Positions 49,297 to 60,426 of a stretch of 64,000 bases of DNA are shown here, in pieces. Source of the DNA: Deltaproteobacteria bacterium (lineage in GTDB: Bacteria > Myxococcota_A > Polyangia > DRWM01 > JAAZOP01). The first letter of the stretch is position 1. The number at the start of each line of letters is the position of its first letter. The notes under the pieces are model-generated. The model searched no databases, was not told where the DNA came from, and saw only the letters and a program-made list of their open reading frames with translations. The stretch is taken from the NCBI GenBank assembly GCA_016218815.1, contig JACRCX010000159.1:60245-124244 (forward strand), given 5' to 3'. A program made the translations under genes and the position numbers.

Positions 49297-50259
49297 TCAT
49301 CCCGAGAACGGCGGCAGCCCCCAAGAATCAACCGCGGCGTCGTACTCGGCCCGCGGCAGCTGCACGAGCAGCAGGTCGCCCAAGCGATCCGGCGCGAGGA
49401 GCAGCTCGAGCAGCCGGGTTCCGTCGAGCGACGTGCAGCCGACGGTCGGAGAGCCCGCGCCGCTCCACACGTGCAGGAAGATGCAGCTCCCGCCGCCGGG
49501 GATCGGGGTCCCGCCCTCGAGCAGCCCGTTGTGGTCGATTGGCGCCAGCAGGCTGTACAGCTCGTCGGTGCGGCGCATGTTCTCGTGCGAGCTGAAGTCC
49601 CGCGCGACGTCGGTCGACTCGACAATCTTGTTGTAGTGGGACGACGCGGGATCGTCGATGCAGATCGTCGTCGCCGCGGACACCTGGTACGGCAGCGCGA
49701 GCCCCGTCGGCGGGTCCGCGTCGTAGCCCATCACCTTGCCCAGCCGGAAGATCCCGGCCGGCGCCGACCCGTCCCCCTCCTCCTTCACGTTCGTCGCGCC
49801 CGGCGGCGGCTGCGTCAGCCCGCGCCCCCACGACAAACCCGAGTATCCGACCTCGGCCGGCCACGGGCCGAGCGCCGGCTCCCATCCCCCGACGCCGCGC
49901 GTGAACAGCGCCAGCTCCGCCGCGTCGTCGCTCCACGTCGGCGCGACGACCACGATGAGATGCGTCGCGCTCGCCAGCGCCGCCTCGGCCGCCGCGTCGA
50001 GCGGCGGCAGAAGCCCGGGATCGGCATCGCTCTCGCCGCCGAGGTCGCCGTCCGCGTCGGCATCGGCGCCGCCGTCGGCATTCGCGTCGCCGTCCGCTCC
50101 CGCGTCCGCCTCCGCCCCGGCCTCAACCTCCGGCACCCCGTCGGCATCCGCGTCGTGGCCGCCGGACGAGCCCGCATCGCACCGCGCGGCCAACGCCGCG
50201 AGGCACCACAGCGCGAGCCCTCGCCGGGCGCTCGCGACGGATCCCGGGGTGTTTCTCAT
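49297..50259 (-). CDS. L,D-transpeptidase-like (YkuD-fold) lipoprotein
   Basis: 320 aa from ATG 50259. A hydrophobic signal ends in LAARC near residue 27; Arg at -1 is unusual for a lipobox, so lipidation is less certain. A long Asp/Ala/Gly linker follows. The catalytic domain (about 85-320) has GIFRLGKVMGYDADPPTGLALPY, then CIDDPASSHYNKIVE and the His/Cys motif FLHVWSGAGSPTVGCTSLDG, which matches the H...S-x-T-x-G-C active site of L,D-transpeptidase-type proteins that crosslink or anchor to peptidoglycan. The usual Arg after Cys is replaced by Thr-Ser, as in one subgroup of the family. Confidence 0.8.
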   Translation of the reverse strand: MRNTPGSVASARRGLALWCLAALAARCDAGSSGGHDADADGVPEVEAGAEADAGADGDANADGGADADADGDLGGESDADPGLLPPLDAAAEAALASATHLIVVVAPTWSDDAAELALFTRGVGGWEPALGPWPAEVGYSGLSWGRGLTQPPPGATNVKEEGDGSAPAGIFRLGKVMGYDADPPTGLALPYQVSAATTICIDDPASSHYNKIVESTDVARDFSSHENMRRTDELYSLLAPIDHNGLLEGGTPIPGGGSCIFLHVWSGAGSPTVGCTSLDGTRLLELLLAPDRLGDLLLVQLPRAEYDAAVDSWGLPPFSG

Positions 50260-50457
50260 GCCCGTCCCTCCGGTGCTCCGGCCAGGATAGGAGCCGCCGG
50301 GAACGCGTGCAAGTTCGCGGTCGTTCGCGGTCGGCGCAGCCGCCCTGTTGACGCGTGATGGGGAGGCGGGATCAGAACGTCACGTCGACCTCCGTCCGGC
50401 TGGATACAGAGCCGAGAATCGGGTCGCCTGGGAACCTTCGAACGCGCGCGCGGACGC

Positions 50458-50588
50458 CGTTCCTCCCCGCTCCCGCGGTCGCTTCCGTCCGGGTTGCGCG
50501 AACGCCCCCGCCGTGTTGAACTGCCGCCAAGAGGTTGCGGAATGTCCGACCCGACCGGAGCGCTCGAAATCCCGATGCGCCTCTCCTT
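50458..50588. repeat. Promoter-plus-leader repeat cassette, copy B
   Basis: Uninterrupted counterpart of 43548-43672, beginning CGTTCCTC and including TTGCGC-17 bp-TGAACT, AGAGGTTGCGGA and ATG 50542. Confidence 0.8.
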
Positions 50589-52068
50589 CGGTCGGACGAT
50601 CGCGCTCCCCGGCGACGGCGACCCCAGAGCCGACCACGTCGGGCGACGACGCGGAGTCTCCCTGCGGCGCATCCGCCGCCGGTCGGCAGCCGCCCTCGCC
50701 GCCCTGCTGGCGGTCGCCGGCGCCGGCTGCGACGCCGCAGGCGCCGCTGCAGGCGATCCCGACGCGCAGGGCGACGCGGGAAGCGACGCCGCAGCCGACA
50801 CGGCGGGGGACGTCGAGGACGCGGCGGAGGACGAGGGCGCGGGCGAGGCGGACGGGGAAGCCGCCTCGTACGTCTGGCCCAACGCCGAGAGCGCCGCGAA
50901 CTCCGACCCGTGGCTCGCCGAGCACCACGCGGAGATTGCCGAGATGCGCCCCCGGGTCCTGGTCCTGGACTTCGTCAACGGCAAGCCGCTGGACGAGGTG
51001 CAGGCGCAGCTCGCCGAGGTCGTCGACGTCGTCGCCGAAAGCACGCGCTGGCACGGCTACGAGGATCCCTGGGCGCCGGCATTCCTGCGCTACGAGCTGG
51101 CCTACGTGGTCGACCTCCGGGACGACCCGCCGCCCGCGGACTGGCCGTACAACAACAGCACCGTGTATCCGCGCGAGGAGCCGCCGACCGGGACGTGGGG
51201 CTTCGACTACGAACGGCTGTTCTCGGCCGAGTTCGCCGAGCTCTACGGCATCGAGGACCCCGACGACCCGTCGCGCGTCCTGGATCTGTGCGGGCTCGTC
51301 GAGCAGGGGCTGGTGAACGAGGTCTGGATCGTGGCCGATGCCGACGTGCCGGACGCAGGCGCCGCGGAGATCCTCGAGGTGAAGCCGGTATACGACGAGG
51401 ACCGCCGCCGTCGTACCGACCGGCCGATGAACCGCTGCGCAGGCAACGGCTGCTTCGACGACGACGACGTCGTGCCCGCCGCTTGTACGCGCACCGTGCG
51501 CATCGCCTTCTTCAACCACACCCGCGGCCCCGGCTGCTTCCTGGAGAGCCTGTCGCACGGGTTCGAATCGATCGGGGCCTGGAACCCGCGGACCATCCCG
51601 TACCTCAACCGGTACTTCGAACACTTCGCGGCCCACGACCTGGACACGCTGCACGGCCTCGCGTGGGACTCGTGGTACATCTGCCCGATCGGGACGGACT
51701 GCCTGACTTACCCAACGGAATCGTCGGTGGCGTACGACGTCGAGGGCGTGGCGGGAACGCTGGACCCGTACGACCCCGTCTGCGGATGCGTGCACTTCCC
51801 GCCCAACGCGCGGCGCCACTACGACCTGGACAGCCCGTTCACGGTGCTGTCCACGTGCACGACCTTCCGGAGCGGCGGCGGTTCGGGCGGCGCCGACGAA
51901 GCCGTGCCGTTCTCCCGCGCGGCGTTCCGCTTCTACGAGCGGTTCGCGCCGGATTGCATGGGACCCTTCCTGGTCTGGTGGCGGCAGAACGTCCCCGGCT
52001 TCGAGAGCGGCCTGCTCGACGACGACGGCGCCCCGATGCTCGCCTGGTGGCCGTTCGTGTACTACTAG
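50542..52068 (+). CDS. Lipoprotein of unknown function
   Basis: 508 aa. The N-terminus MSDPTGALEIPMRL comes from the repeat cassette; the hydrophobic core and lipobox GAGC lie unusually far in (about residues 48-68), so the first ~45 residues may be a cassette-added extension. An acidic Ala/Asp linker is followed by a ~390-residue domain with a distinct Cys set (MNRCAGNGC, RTVRIAFFNHTRGPGCFLES, CVHFPPNARRHYDLDSPFTVLSTC). HTRGPGC and LDTLHGLAWDSWY could belong to an enzyme of peptidase-like type, but I recognise no family. Downstream convergent aminotransferase ends 10 bp away. Confidence 0.7.
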   Translation: MSDPTGALEIPMRLSFGRTIALPGDGDPRADHVGRRRGVSLRRIRRRSAAALAALLAVAGAGCDAAGAAAGDPDAQGDAGSDAAADTAGDVEDAAEDEGAGEADGEAASYVWPNAESAANSDPWLAEHHAEIAEMRPRVLVLDFVNGKPLDEVQAQLAEVVDVVAESTRWHGYEDPWAPAFLRYELAYVVDLRDDPPPADWPYNNSTVYPREEPPTGTWGFDYERLFSAEFAELYGIEDPDDPSRVLDLCGLVEQGLVNEVWIVADADVPDAGAAEILEVKPVYDEDRRRRTDRPMNRCAGNGCFDDDDVVPAACTRTVRIAFFNHTRGPGCFLESLSHGFESIGAWNPRTIPYLNRYFEHFAAHDLDTLHGLAWDSWYICPIGTDCLTYPTESSVAYDVEGVAGTLDPYDPVCGCVHFPPNARRHYDLDSPFTVLSTCTTFRSGGGSGGADEAVPFSRAAFRFYERFAPDCMGPFLVWWRQNVPGFESGLLDDDGAPMLAWWPFVYY

Positions 52069-52075
52069 ACGCCGA

Positions 52076-52195
52076 CGCTCAGCCCCGGCAGTCGGTGCAG
52101 GAGGACCCCTCGCGCGCGGGAGGCGTAGTGCGCCAGGCGTCGTCGGTGAGCACGTAGCGGAACCAGACCAGCGGGTCGATCTCCGGGTCGCCGGT
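52076..52195. repeat. 120-bp repeat encoding a C-terminal tail, copy 2
   Basis: Counterpart of 48871-48990; forms the last ~39 codons and stop of the aminotransferase gene. Confidence 0.88.
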
Positions 52196-53839
52196 CGGCA
52201 CGTTCGCGGCGGGCGTAGCGCTGCCCCGCTTCGCCCGCAACTCGTCGGCCGTGCGCAGCGCCTCGGCGAAGTAGCGCTCGCGCTCCGCCTTCACGTGCGC
52301 CTCGGAGATCGGCGCCTCGTGATCTCCGGTGGCGCAGGTAGCCGCCTCGCGGAGCGCCTCCAGCGACAGCTCGATCGGCGCCACGTCGGTCTGCGGATGC
52401 TCGGCGTGCGTCCAGACGGCGTCGCGCCAGCCGAAACGGTACAACGGCAGGAAGTCGTCCCCCCGTTCGGCCACGAATTCGACCGCCGAGAGGATGAATT
52501 CCACGTCGTCCTCACTGGCGTAGTACGGCAACGACAGCCGCACCCAGCCCGGCTTGAGGCCGCCGAGCCCGCAGGCGATCCGCGCGCGGTAGCGCTCGGA
52601 CAGCGGACGCTCGATCCCCAGGAGCCGGTGGCCGTAGGGGCCCGCGCACGAGCAGCCGGGCCGGTTCTGGATGCCGAAGAGGTGGTCGAGCAGCACGGCG
52701 ACGAAGTCGTGGTGCAGGCGTTCGACGTTGAAGGAGAGGAGCGGGAGCCGGTCGCAGCCCACGGTCGGCCCGTAGAGCCGGATGCGAGGGTGCTGCGACA
52801 GCCGCCGGACGGCGCGTTGCGCCAGCCGCACGTCGTGCTCGAGGATCCGCTCGGGCCCCAGCAGCTCCTTGACGAGGAAGGCGGCGCCCGCGCGCAGGTC
52901 GCCGAGGATGTTCGGCGTGCCGCCCTCCTCGCGCTCGTCCAGCCGCCGGACGTAGTCGACGGACAGCTTGTCGAAGGCGGAGACGTAGTCGACGGTGCCG
53001 CCGCCGGGGCGTTCGGGGACGCGCGAGCGGAACAGGTCCTTGTGGGCGACGAGGATGCCGGAGCCGCCGGGACCGCCGACGAACTTATGGGTCGAGACGA
53101 ACAAAGCGTCGATGCGCTCGTCCTGGGGACCCGGATTCATGTCGATCGGCACGTACGGGGCGGCCGCGGCGTAGTCGAAGCAGGCGTAGGCCCCGCCAAG
53201 GTGCAGCACGCGGGCGATCGTGCGCACGTCGGTGAGCACGCCGGTGACGTTCGAGGCCGCGGAGAAGGCGCCGAGGCGCAGGGGCCGCGAGCGGAACCGC
53301 TCGAGCTGCGCCTCGAGCACGGCGACGTCGACGCGTCCGCAGGCGTCCAGCGGCACCTCGACGACGTCGGCGATCGTCTCCAGCCAGGGCAGCTCGTTGG
53401 AGTGGTGCTCGTAGGGTCCGACCAGGACGGCAGGGCGGCGCTCGGCGGGAACGTGCCGGGCCAGGCTCCATTCGCGCTCGAGCGGCTCGGGGATGCGGAT
53501 GCCGAGGAGTCCGACGAGCTTGTTGACGGCGGCGGTGGCGCCGCTGCCGACGAAGACGACGACGTGGTCGGGGCCGGCGTGGACGGCGCGGGCGATCACG
53601 CGGCGCGCCTCCTCGCGCAGCTCGCTCATCATCCGCCCGGTGCTGGAGATGGCGGTGTGGGTGTTGGCGTAGAACGGGAGGACGTGGCGGAACCAGGCCT
53701 CGACGAAGTGCAGGAAGCGTCCGGTGGCGGTGAGGTCGGCGTAGGTCACGAGGCGCCGGCCGAACGGAGTGCGGATCGCGGCGCGGCGTCCGACCTCGTT
53801 CTGCCGCACGAGCGCGGCGATCGCTCCGAAGTCGTCCAT
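52079..53839 (-). CDS. Class V aminotransferase (cysteine-desulfurase-like) with extra C-terminal tail
   Basis: 586 aa from ATG 53839. PLP-dependent fold type I enzyme: N-terminal FYANTHTAISSTGRMM, VFVGSGATAAVNKL, YEHHSNELPW, FSAASNVTGVLTD, FDYAAAAPYVPIDMNP and the Schiff-base Lys in VSTHKFVGGPG. This is the SufS/NifS/Csd branch; GCSCAGPYGHRLLG may hold the catalytic Cys loop, so cysteine desulfurase activity is possible but not assured. Residues beyond ~470 are not part of the usual enzyme (about 400-420 aa), and the final ~39 residues are a duplicated Cys-containing module also found at 48874. No isc/suf genes adjoin. Confidence 0.87.
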   Translation of the reverse strand: MDDFGAIAALVRQNEVGRRAAIRTPFGRRLVTYADLTATGRFLHFVEAWFRHVLPFYANTHTAISSTGRMMSELREEARRVIARAVHAGPDHVVVFVGSGATAAVNKLVGLLGIRIPEPLEREWSLARHVPAERRPAVLVGPYEHHSNELPWLETIADVVEVPLDACGRVDVAVLEAQLERFRSRPLRLGAFSAASNVTGVLTDVRTIARVLHLGGAYACFDYAAAAPYVPIDMNPGPQDERIDALFVSTHKFVGGPGGSGILVAHKDLFRSRVPERPGGGTVDYVSAFDKLSVDYVRRLDEREEGGTPNILGDLRAGAAFLVKELLGPERILEHDVRLAQRAVRRLSQHPRIRLYGPTVGCDRLPLLSFNVERLHHDFVAVLLDHLFGIQNRPGCSCAGPYGHRLLGIERPLSERYRARIACGLGGLKPGWVRLSLPYYASEDDVEFILSAVEFVAERGDDFLPLYRFGWRDAVWTHAEHPQTDVAPIELSLEALREAATCATGDHEAPISEAHVKAERERYFAEALRTADELRAKRGSATPAANVPTGDPEIDPLVWFRYVLTDDAWRTTPPAREGSSCTDCRG

Positions 53840-53899
53840 GGCCCGACGCTTCTAGCGCGGCCGACCCGGGGGCACAAGGGCGGCGGGGCGGGCTGGAAG

Positions 53900-53938
53900 G
53901 TGGTGGCTCGTGGCTGGTGGCTGGTGGCCGGTAGGGGC
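53900..53938. repeat. GGTGGCT 7-bp tandem repeat
   Basis: Five imperfect units between the aminotransferase start and the next gene's end; same unit as 37438 and 25195. Confidence 0.75.
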
Positions 53939-53958
53939 GCGTTCCGGGGGCTTGCGGC

Positions 53959-54912
53959 CTACGTCCGCGGCGTGAGCGACGCCAGCTCCAGCCGCGTGGA
54001 CTCGACGTGGTCCGCGAGCCCCGAGGTCCGGCTCTCGAAGTCGAGCCGCAGCAGCATCCCCGTGTCGGCGGCATACCAGGCGTCGCGGTGCTGGGCGCCG
54101 CTCTGGCCGCCGGAGACGACGGTGTCCCGCCGCACGTGCCAGGCATCGACGTCCACGCCGCCGATGGACAGCCGCTCCACGCCCACGAACGTGTCCCGCG
54201 ACGCCAGATCCTGCGAGGCCCCGATGAGACCGGTGGTCACGGCGCCGCAGTCCCGCGACCACGTCGCGCCGGGGGCCAGCGCCGCGCGGACCACCTCGGG
54301 CTGCGGGCAGGTCAGGGTCGTGCGGATCTCCATCCCGAAGCGCACGTTGTCGGTGACGACCTCCGGCTCCTCGAGGATCCTCCCGGGCGCGGCAACCCAG
54401 CGGAACACGGTGCGGTGGCGATCGAAGTAGTGCACGGTCAGCGTCCACCCGTCCGGCTCGAGTCGGAGCGCCGCGGGAACCGTGGCCGGCAGCTCGCGCC
54501 GCTCCGTGCCGAACACCGGCGCGTCCGTCTCGTAGTAGCCCGACGCCGCGTAGGTGTAGACCCCGGCCGGCGGCGGACCGAGGCGATCCGACTCGTGCGA
54601 CGCGCGGACCATGCCGCCCGCCGCAGCTTCCCCCCGCAGCTCCGTCAGCACCCGCTCGGCCCCGGCGGGCGCCAGCGGGCCGGAGTGCAGCACGACGCGG
54701 AGGACGGCGTACGTTCCGGCGGCGACGACGAGCAGCGTGAGGCCGACCGAGACGGCGGCGACCCGCAGCGACCGCCTTCGGATCCGGCTTCGTTCGCCCT
54801 CCTCACCGGCCGTGTCGGGGTGCCCGCGTCGGCGCAGGAGGAGCCACGGCACCGCGCCGACGGCGAGTCCCATCAGGAAAGCGATGCCAAGCGCGACCAG
54901 ATCCCAGGTCAT
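53959..54912 (-). CDS. Two-helix membrane protein, function unknown
   Basis: 317 aa from ATG 54912 (GAGGGAGA immediately upstream). Hydrophobic helix at about residues 5-25 and a second at 50-72, with a basic loop (RSRIRRRSLR) between, so the C-terminal ~240 residues are probably periplasmic. That part includes TVHYFDRHRTVFRWVAAPGRIL, FGMEIRTTLTCPQPE, and MLLRLDFESRTSG..ESTRLELASL, resembling lipoprotein-carrier/DUF3108-like beta folds, without a sure match. It is divergent from the 55063 gene, sharing a 150-bp intergenic region. Confidence 0.7.
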   Translation of the reverse strand: MTWDLVALGIAFLMGLAVGAVPWLLLRRRGHPDTAGEEGERSRIRRRSLRVAAVSVGLTLLVVAAGTYAVLRVVLHSGPLAPAGAERVLTELRGEAAAGGMVRASHESDRLGPPPAGVYTYAASGYYETDAPVFGTERRELPATVPAALRLEPDGWTLTVHYFDRHRTVFRWVAAPGRILEEPEVVTDNVRFGMEIRTTLTCPQPEVVRAALAPGATWSRDCGAVTTGLIGASQDLASRDTFVGVERLSIGGVDVDAWHVRRDTVVSGGQSGAQHRDAWYAADTGMLLRLDFESRTSGLADHVESTRLELASLTPRT

Positions 54913-55062
54913 TCTCCCTCGACGGTCACCCGCAGGGTGGCGGGACCGGGCCGCGAAGTCAATTGAACGCGGGCGGCCCCGCGGGCGTCGAAGTCGACGT
55001 TCGCCGGCGCCGCGCGCGCGCGGCTGGATCGGCGACGACGGGGGGAGTAGAAACGGATCCGG

Positions 55063-55839
55063 ATGAAGAAGTGGATACCGCTGCTGGGGCTCGTCGGACT
55101 CGCCGCCGCCGGCCTCGCCTGGAACGGCGCGGAAGCCGGCGAGACGGAGGTTTCGGCCGAGCCGTACGCGGGGACGTGGGCGCAGCTCCGGGTGCAGACC
55201 GCGGTGTCGGACGTCCCCGTCCTGGGCCACGTGCGTGTGAAGACCACGACGCTCCTCCGCCTGCGCATGTACGCGTCGGGGCACAACCTGTCGGTGGCCG
55301 TCGAGGCGTGCAGCATGGAGCAGGATGCGGGAGTCCCGCTGCTCAAGGTGCGTTTTCCGGAAGAGCTGGTCCGGCGTGCGGGGCGTTTCGAGACGAGCGC
55401 GTCGCTGCGGCGCGACGGCGACGAGGTGCAGTTTTTCCAGCCACGCCGGTGGCTGGTGTTCGGTGCGCACCTGGAGGACGAGGATTCGGACGCGTTGCCG
55501 ACGGACGGAACGGACGAGCGCGTCTGGGACCAGGACGAGGACGGCAACCCCGGCGTGACGGTGCAGGTCCGCGGACTGCTCGACGCCGACCTCTACATGG
55601 TCCAGCGAAGCTGGACATCCATGCGCGGCACGGCGACCTCGACGGACCGGATCGACGGACACATCCAGTGGAGCGAGGACCACACGGTGCTCGGCTCCAC
55701 CAGCTCGCTGCTGTCGAGCGTGCCGGAGAGCCGGACGGACCCCGATCCGGAGGCCTCCACGTTCCGCACGACCCGGATCGAGTCGGACGTCGACTGCGCG
55801 CAGATCGTCGAGCGCCGGGAGACGTTGTTCGCTCGCTGA
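55063..55839 (+). CDS. Periplasmic protein of unknown function
   Basis: 258 aa. N-terminal Sec signal peptide MKKWIPLLGLVGLAAAGLAW with a probable cleavage after AEA. The mature protein contains only two Cys (VEACS and DVDCA), which may pair. It reads as beta-rich (TWAQLRVQTAVSDVPVLGHVRVKTTTLLRLRM) and includes a calcium-like DQDEDGNPG turn. Interestingly, both this gene and its divergent neighbour handle similar-length, beta-rich periplasmic domains, suggesting a joint envelope role, but nothing firmer can be said. Confidence 0.7.
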   Translation: MKKWIPLLGLVGLAAAGLAWNGAEAGETEVSAEPYAGTWAQLRVQTAVSDVPVLGHVRVKTTTLLRLRMYASGHNLSVAVEACSMEQDAGVPLLKVRFPEELVRRAGRFETSASLRRDGDEVQFFQPRRWLVFGAHLEDEDSDALPTDGTDERVWDQDEDGNPGVTVQVRGLLDADLYMVQRSWTSMRGTATSTDRIDGHIQWSEDHTVLGSTSSLLSSVPESRTDPDPEASTFRTTRIESDVDCAQIVERRETLFAR

Positions 55840-55853
55840 GGTGGGCACATTCG

Positions 55854-55882
55854 TTGCCGAGCCGCTCTGTCGACGGTATTCT
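55854..55882 (+). promoter_or_regulatory. Candidate sigma70-type promoter of the 55919 kinase
   Basis: TTGCCG, 17-bp spacer, TATTCT, about 37 bp upstream of ATG 55919. Confidence 0.45.
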
Positions 55883-55918
55883 GCCGCGTGGAACGGGCGC
55901 GGAAGGCGGCGCGCGCGG

Positions 55919-57622
<1,704 letters not shown>

Positions 57623-57628
57623 TACGCC

Positions 57629-59644
57629 CTACCCCCAGGCCGTCGCGATCAGACCCGTGGTCAGGCAGAAGTGGAAGGCGCGGATCAGCGTCCGGCGCTC
57701 CGCGGCGGGGAGCCTGCCTTGCACGCGGGCCAGGGCTTCCAGCCCGCTCATCCCCGCGTCGACCGCGTCGGCGACCGCCACTTCCGCGTCCCCCAGCGTC
57801 CACCAATCGCGCGGCGGGCGAGGACGCGGCGCGGGGAAGACCTCGAGCGGCGCGGTGGACGACCACCACTCTTCCTCCTCGCCGTCGGCCAGCGTGTGCG
57901 CGATCCCCAGGCGCAGCAGGTCCTCCGCGGCGGGAGCGAGGGTGAGTTCCTGCTCGCAGGTCACGCCGCGGAAGAACGTCCAATCCCCGGCCGTCCAGAG
58001 GTAGAGGTCCGCCAACCGCTGCCGCAGGTGATCGCAGACGTGCGCGAACAGCGTGACCGGATCGAGCACCTCGATGGCGACGAGCGCGTCGGCGAGCCGG
58101 CCGCCGTAGCGCGGCACGACCGCCAGCGCCATCTCCAGTTCCGTCGCGCGGATGGCTCCGATCGATAGCAGGTAATCGCCGAGCTGCTCGCTGCGGATGT
58201 TGGAGGACACGTACAGCGGGTGGCCCTCGACCAGGTAGACCTCCTTGCGCAGCCGCTGCTCCTCGAAGGCGAGCATGCCGGTCTCGCGATCGGCGGCGAG
58301 GTTCAGGAAGACGGCCGCCACCGTGTCTTCCTCGATGCGGCCCTTGCGGTCGGGCTGGAGCGGCAGCACGACGCTGACGGTCGTCTGGTCGAGCAGGGGC
58401 AGGTGCTGCCGCAGGCCGGGCACGGCGCTGAGCGGCAGGAATGTCCCTTCGTTGACGGCGGCCTGGTCCAGCGCCGTGAACTCGCCGGTGAGCACGCCAT
58501 CCACCGCGCGGGCGTAGGGCATGGGGCCGAATTCGCGGCCGTCGCGTTTCCGGAGGCGGTACTGCAGGGTGGGAACCGAGCGCGTCGATTCGGAGACCGC
58601 GGGCTCGCGGGGCCCGACGGGCTGATCCTCCGACGGCGTCAGCGTGTAGCGCAGCACCTCGGCGTCCCCGACGTCCCCGGGCCGCAGCAGGCCCTCGATC
58701 GTCTCCGCCAGGTCGCGGGGTTCGAGACGCAGGCCGACACGGGAGACGAAGTCGAGCAGGTCCTCGCGCATCGACCGGGCGTCGGGCGGGCGCTCCGAGG
58801 GCTCCCGCGCCAGGCTGCGCAGGAGGATGCGGCGCAGCTTCGCCGGCACGTGTTTCTCGAAGTCGTCGGTGAGGTGCAGGCGCACGTCGCGGATGCTGGA
58901 GAGCACGGCCAGATCGGTTTCGCCCTGGAACGGCGAGCGGCCCAGGAGCAGTTCGGCCATCAGGACGCCGGCGGCGAACAGGTCGGAGCGCGCGTCCAGC
59001 GGCGCCCCCGCGATCTGTTCGGGCGAAAGGAACCGGATCTTGCCGCGCAGTCGCCGCCGCCGGTGCGTCTCGGCCTCCTCGCTCGGCAGCAGCGCCAGCC
59101 CGAAATCGCCGAGCTTCACCTCGCCCTCGCGCGAGACCAGGATGTTCGACGGCGAGATGTCGCGATGGACGATTCCGAGCGGTCGCCCGACCTCGTCACG
59201 GAGGTTGTGGATGTGGTCGAGCCCGGCGAGCATCTCGGTCACGACCCGCACGACGCCGCCGAGGCCCAGCTTCTGACCCTGCCGGGAGAGCCGCCGCGTC
59301 ACCTTCCAGCAGTCCAGCCCCTCGACGTACTCGGTCGCGAGGTAGCAGCGGCCGTCGACCATTCCCGAGCCCCAGAGCCGCACGACGTTGGGATGCGCCA
59401 GGCGCAAGGCGATCCTGGTCTCGCGGCGGAACAGCTCGACGAAGTCCGGGATCTGGGCCAATTCCGGCAGCAGCCGCTTGAGCGCCACCCGTTCCGCCGC
59501 GCGAGCCGGGTCCGCGGGCCGCGCGAGGAACACCTCGGACATCCCCCCGGACCCGAGCCGGCGCAGCAGGACCCAGTCGCCGAACGGGGTGCCGCCCGGG
59601 CACGAAGCTCCCTCCCCCTGTCCTGCGATACCCGGCCCCGGCAC
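57629..59644 (-). CDS. Ser/Thr kinase with GYF-like and PATAN (DUF4388) domains
   Basis: 671 aa from GTG 59644, chosen for GGGAGG 7 nt upstream and because the kinase domain starts soon after. Kinase about 20-295: LGSGGMSEVFLA, VALKRLL, HRDISPSNILV, KLGDFGLALL, SPEQIAG. About 360-420: YRLRKRDGREFGPMPYARAVDGVLTGEFTALDQAAVN, a GYF_2/DUF4339-like module. About 440-570: DTVAAVFLNLAADRETGMLAFEEQRLRKEVYLVEGHPLYVSSN..EQLGDYLLSIGAI, the PATAN/DUF4388 domain used in regulatory proteins. No transmembrane segment, so cytoplasmic. Typical of myxobacterial signalling. Confidence 0.92.
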   Translation of the reverse strand: MPGPGIAGQGEGASCPGGTPFGDWVLLRRLGSGGMSEVFLARPADPARAAERVALKRLLPELAQIPDFVELFRRETRIALRLAHPNVVRLWGSGMVDGRCYLATEYVEGLDCWKVTRRLSRQGQKLGLGGVVRVVTEMLAGLDHIHNLRDEVGRPLGIVHRDISPSNILVSREGEVKLGDFGLALLPSEEAETHRRRRLRGKIRFLSPEQIAGAPLDARSDLFAAGVLMAELLLGRSPFQGETDLAVLSSIRDVRLHLTDDFEKHVPAKLRRILLRSLAREPSERPPDARSMREDLLDFVSRVGLRLEPRDLAETIEGLLRPGDVGDAEVLRYTLTPSEDQPVGPREPAVSESTRSVPTLQYRLRKRDGREFGPMPYARAVDGVLTGEFTALDQAAVNEGTFLPLSAVPGLRQHLPLLDQTTVSVVLPLQPDRKGRIEEDTVAAVFLNLAADRETGMLAFEEQRLRKEVYLVEGHPLYVSSNIRSEQLGDYLLSIGAIRATELEMALAVVPRYGGRLADALVAIEVLDPVTLFAHVCDHLRQRLADLYLWTAGDWTFFRGVTCEQELTLAPAAEDLLRLGIAHTLADGEEEEWWSSTAPLEVFPAPRPRPPRDWWTLGDAEVAVADAVDAGMSGLEALARVQGRLPAAERRTLIRAFHFCLTTGLIATAWG

Positions 59645-59793
59645 CTGCGACCTCCCGGCGATCGATCCGATGTTCGGTGCGACACGGCCGCAAGTCAAGC
59701 CGGGGGGTGACGCCCGCGGGCGCACTCGCCCTTCGACTCGCTGCGCCCCTCGACAGGCTCGGGGCAGGCTTCGCTCAGGGCTGCGTGACGCCC

Positions 59794-60177
59794 CTACGCC
59801 TTCGTTGGGGTCGGGTCGGGCGGGTCGGTGCGGTAGGCCGCGCGCCAGGGCTCGCGGCGGTTGCGGAACGCGTCCAGCACCGCCTCGTGCAGCGCACGCA
59901 CCGCCAGCTCGGTGACGTGCTCGGTCCCGGGCGGGAGGTTGCCGATGCGCGACAGCAGGTCGGGCGCGTGCAGCCCGAGCGCTTCGCCCGTCGTGCGTCC
60001 TTGCGCGAACGCGGCGGCCGCGGCGGCGGCGGCGAAGGTGTTCGTGCACCCGCGCACCCGGAACTCGCAGCGTTCGATCGTCGCGTCGCGGAGCCAGACG
60101 CGCAGCTCGCACAGATCCCCGCACTCGCTCTCCGCGCGCCCGATCCCCCCCGCCCTCGAGTCGCAACCCTCGCCCAC
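59794..60177 (-). CDS. NifU/IscU-like iron-sulfur scaffold-type protein
   Basis: 127 aa from GTG 60177 (GGGAGG about 11 nt upstream; start uncertain). ECGDLCELRVWL, ERCEFRVRGCTNTFAAAAAAAAF and LSRIGNLPPGTEHVTELAVRALHEAV align with the NifU N-terminal/IscU fold, which assembles Fe-S clusters on three Cys. Two of these are present, but the third (normally HC near LA) reads HVT, so the protein may not be a true scaffold; extra Cys residues near the N-terminus could compensate. The gene is isolated from isc/nif genes. Confidence 0.75.
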   Translation of the reverse strand: MGEGCDSRAGGIGRAESECGDLCELRVWLRDATIERCEFRVRGCTNTFAAAAAAAAFAQGRTTGEALGLHAPDLLSRIGNLPPGTEHVTELAVRALHEAVLDAFRNRREPWRAAYRTDPPDPTPTKA

Positions 60178-60242
60178 CGCGACCGACCTCCCATCCTCCC
60201 CCGCTCGCCGACCGTACCACGGATTCCGGCTCGGCAACTCCG

Positions 60243-60346
60243 GACCAACGACCCGTCCCCATCGGCCAACCAACGACTCGTCCCCATCGACCAACCAACA
60301 ACTCGTCCCAAACGATCCACCAACAACTCGTCCCGATCGACCAACC
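60243..60346. repeat. Tandem CAACAACTCGTCCC-(CATCGACC) repeats
   Basis: Four imperfect units of about 28 bp (ACCAACNACTCGTCCCNATCG) in the divergent region between the NifU-like and propeller genes. Related sequence on the other strand at 36381-36423. Confidence 0.8.
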
Positions 60347-60426
60347 TCCCCCTCCTCCTTGCCGCTCCGCGCCCGATGTGCTGCACTATCGTCCGGGGGC
60401 TCGGCCGCAGGGAGGTGGCCCGACCG

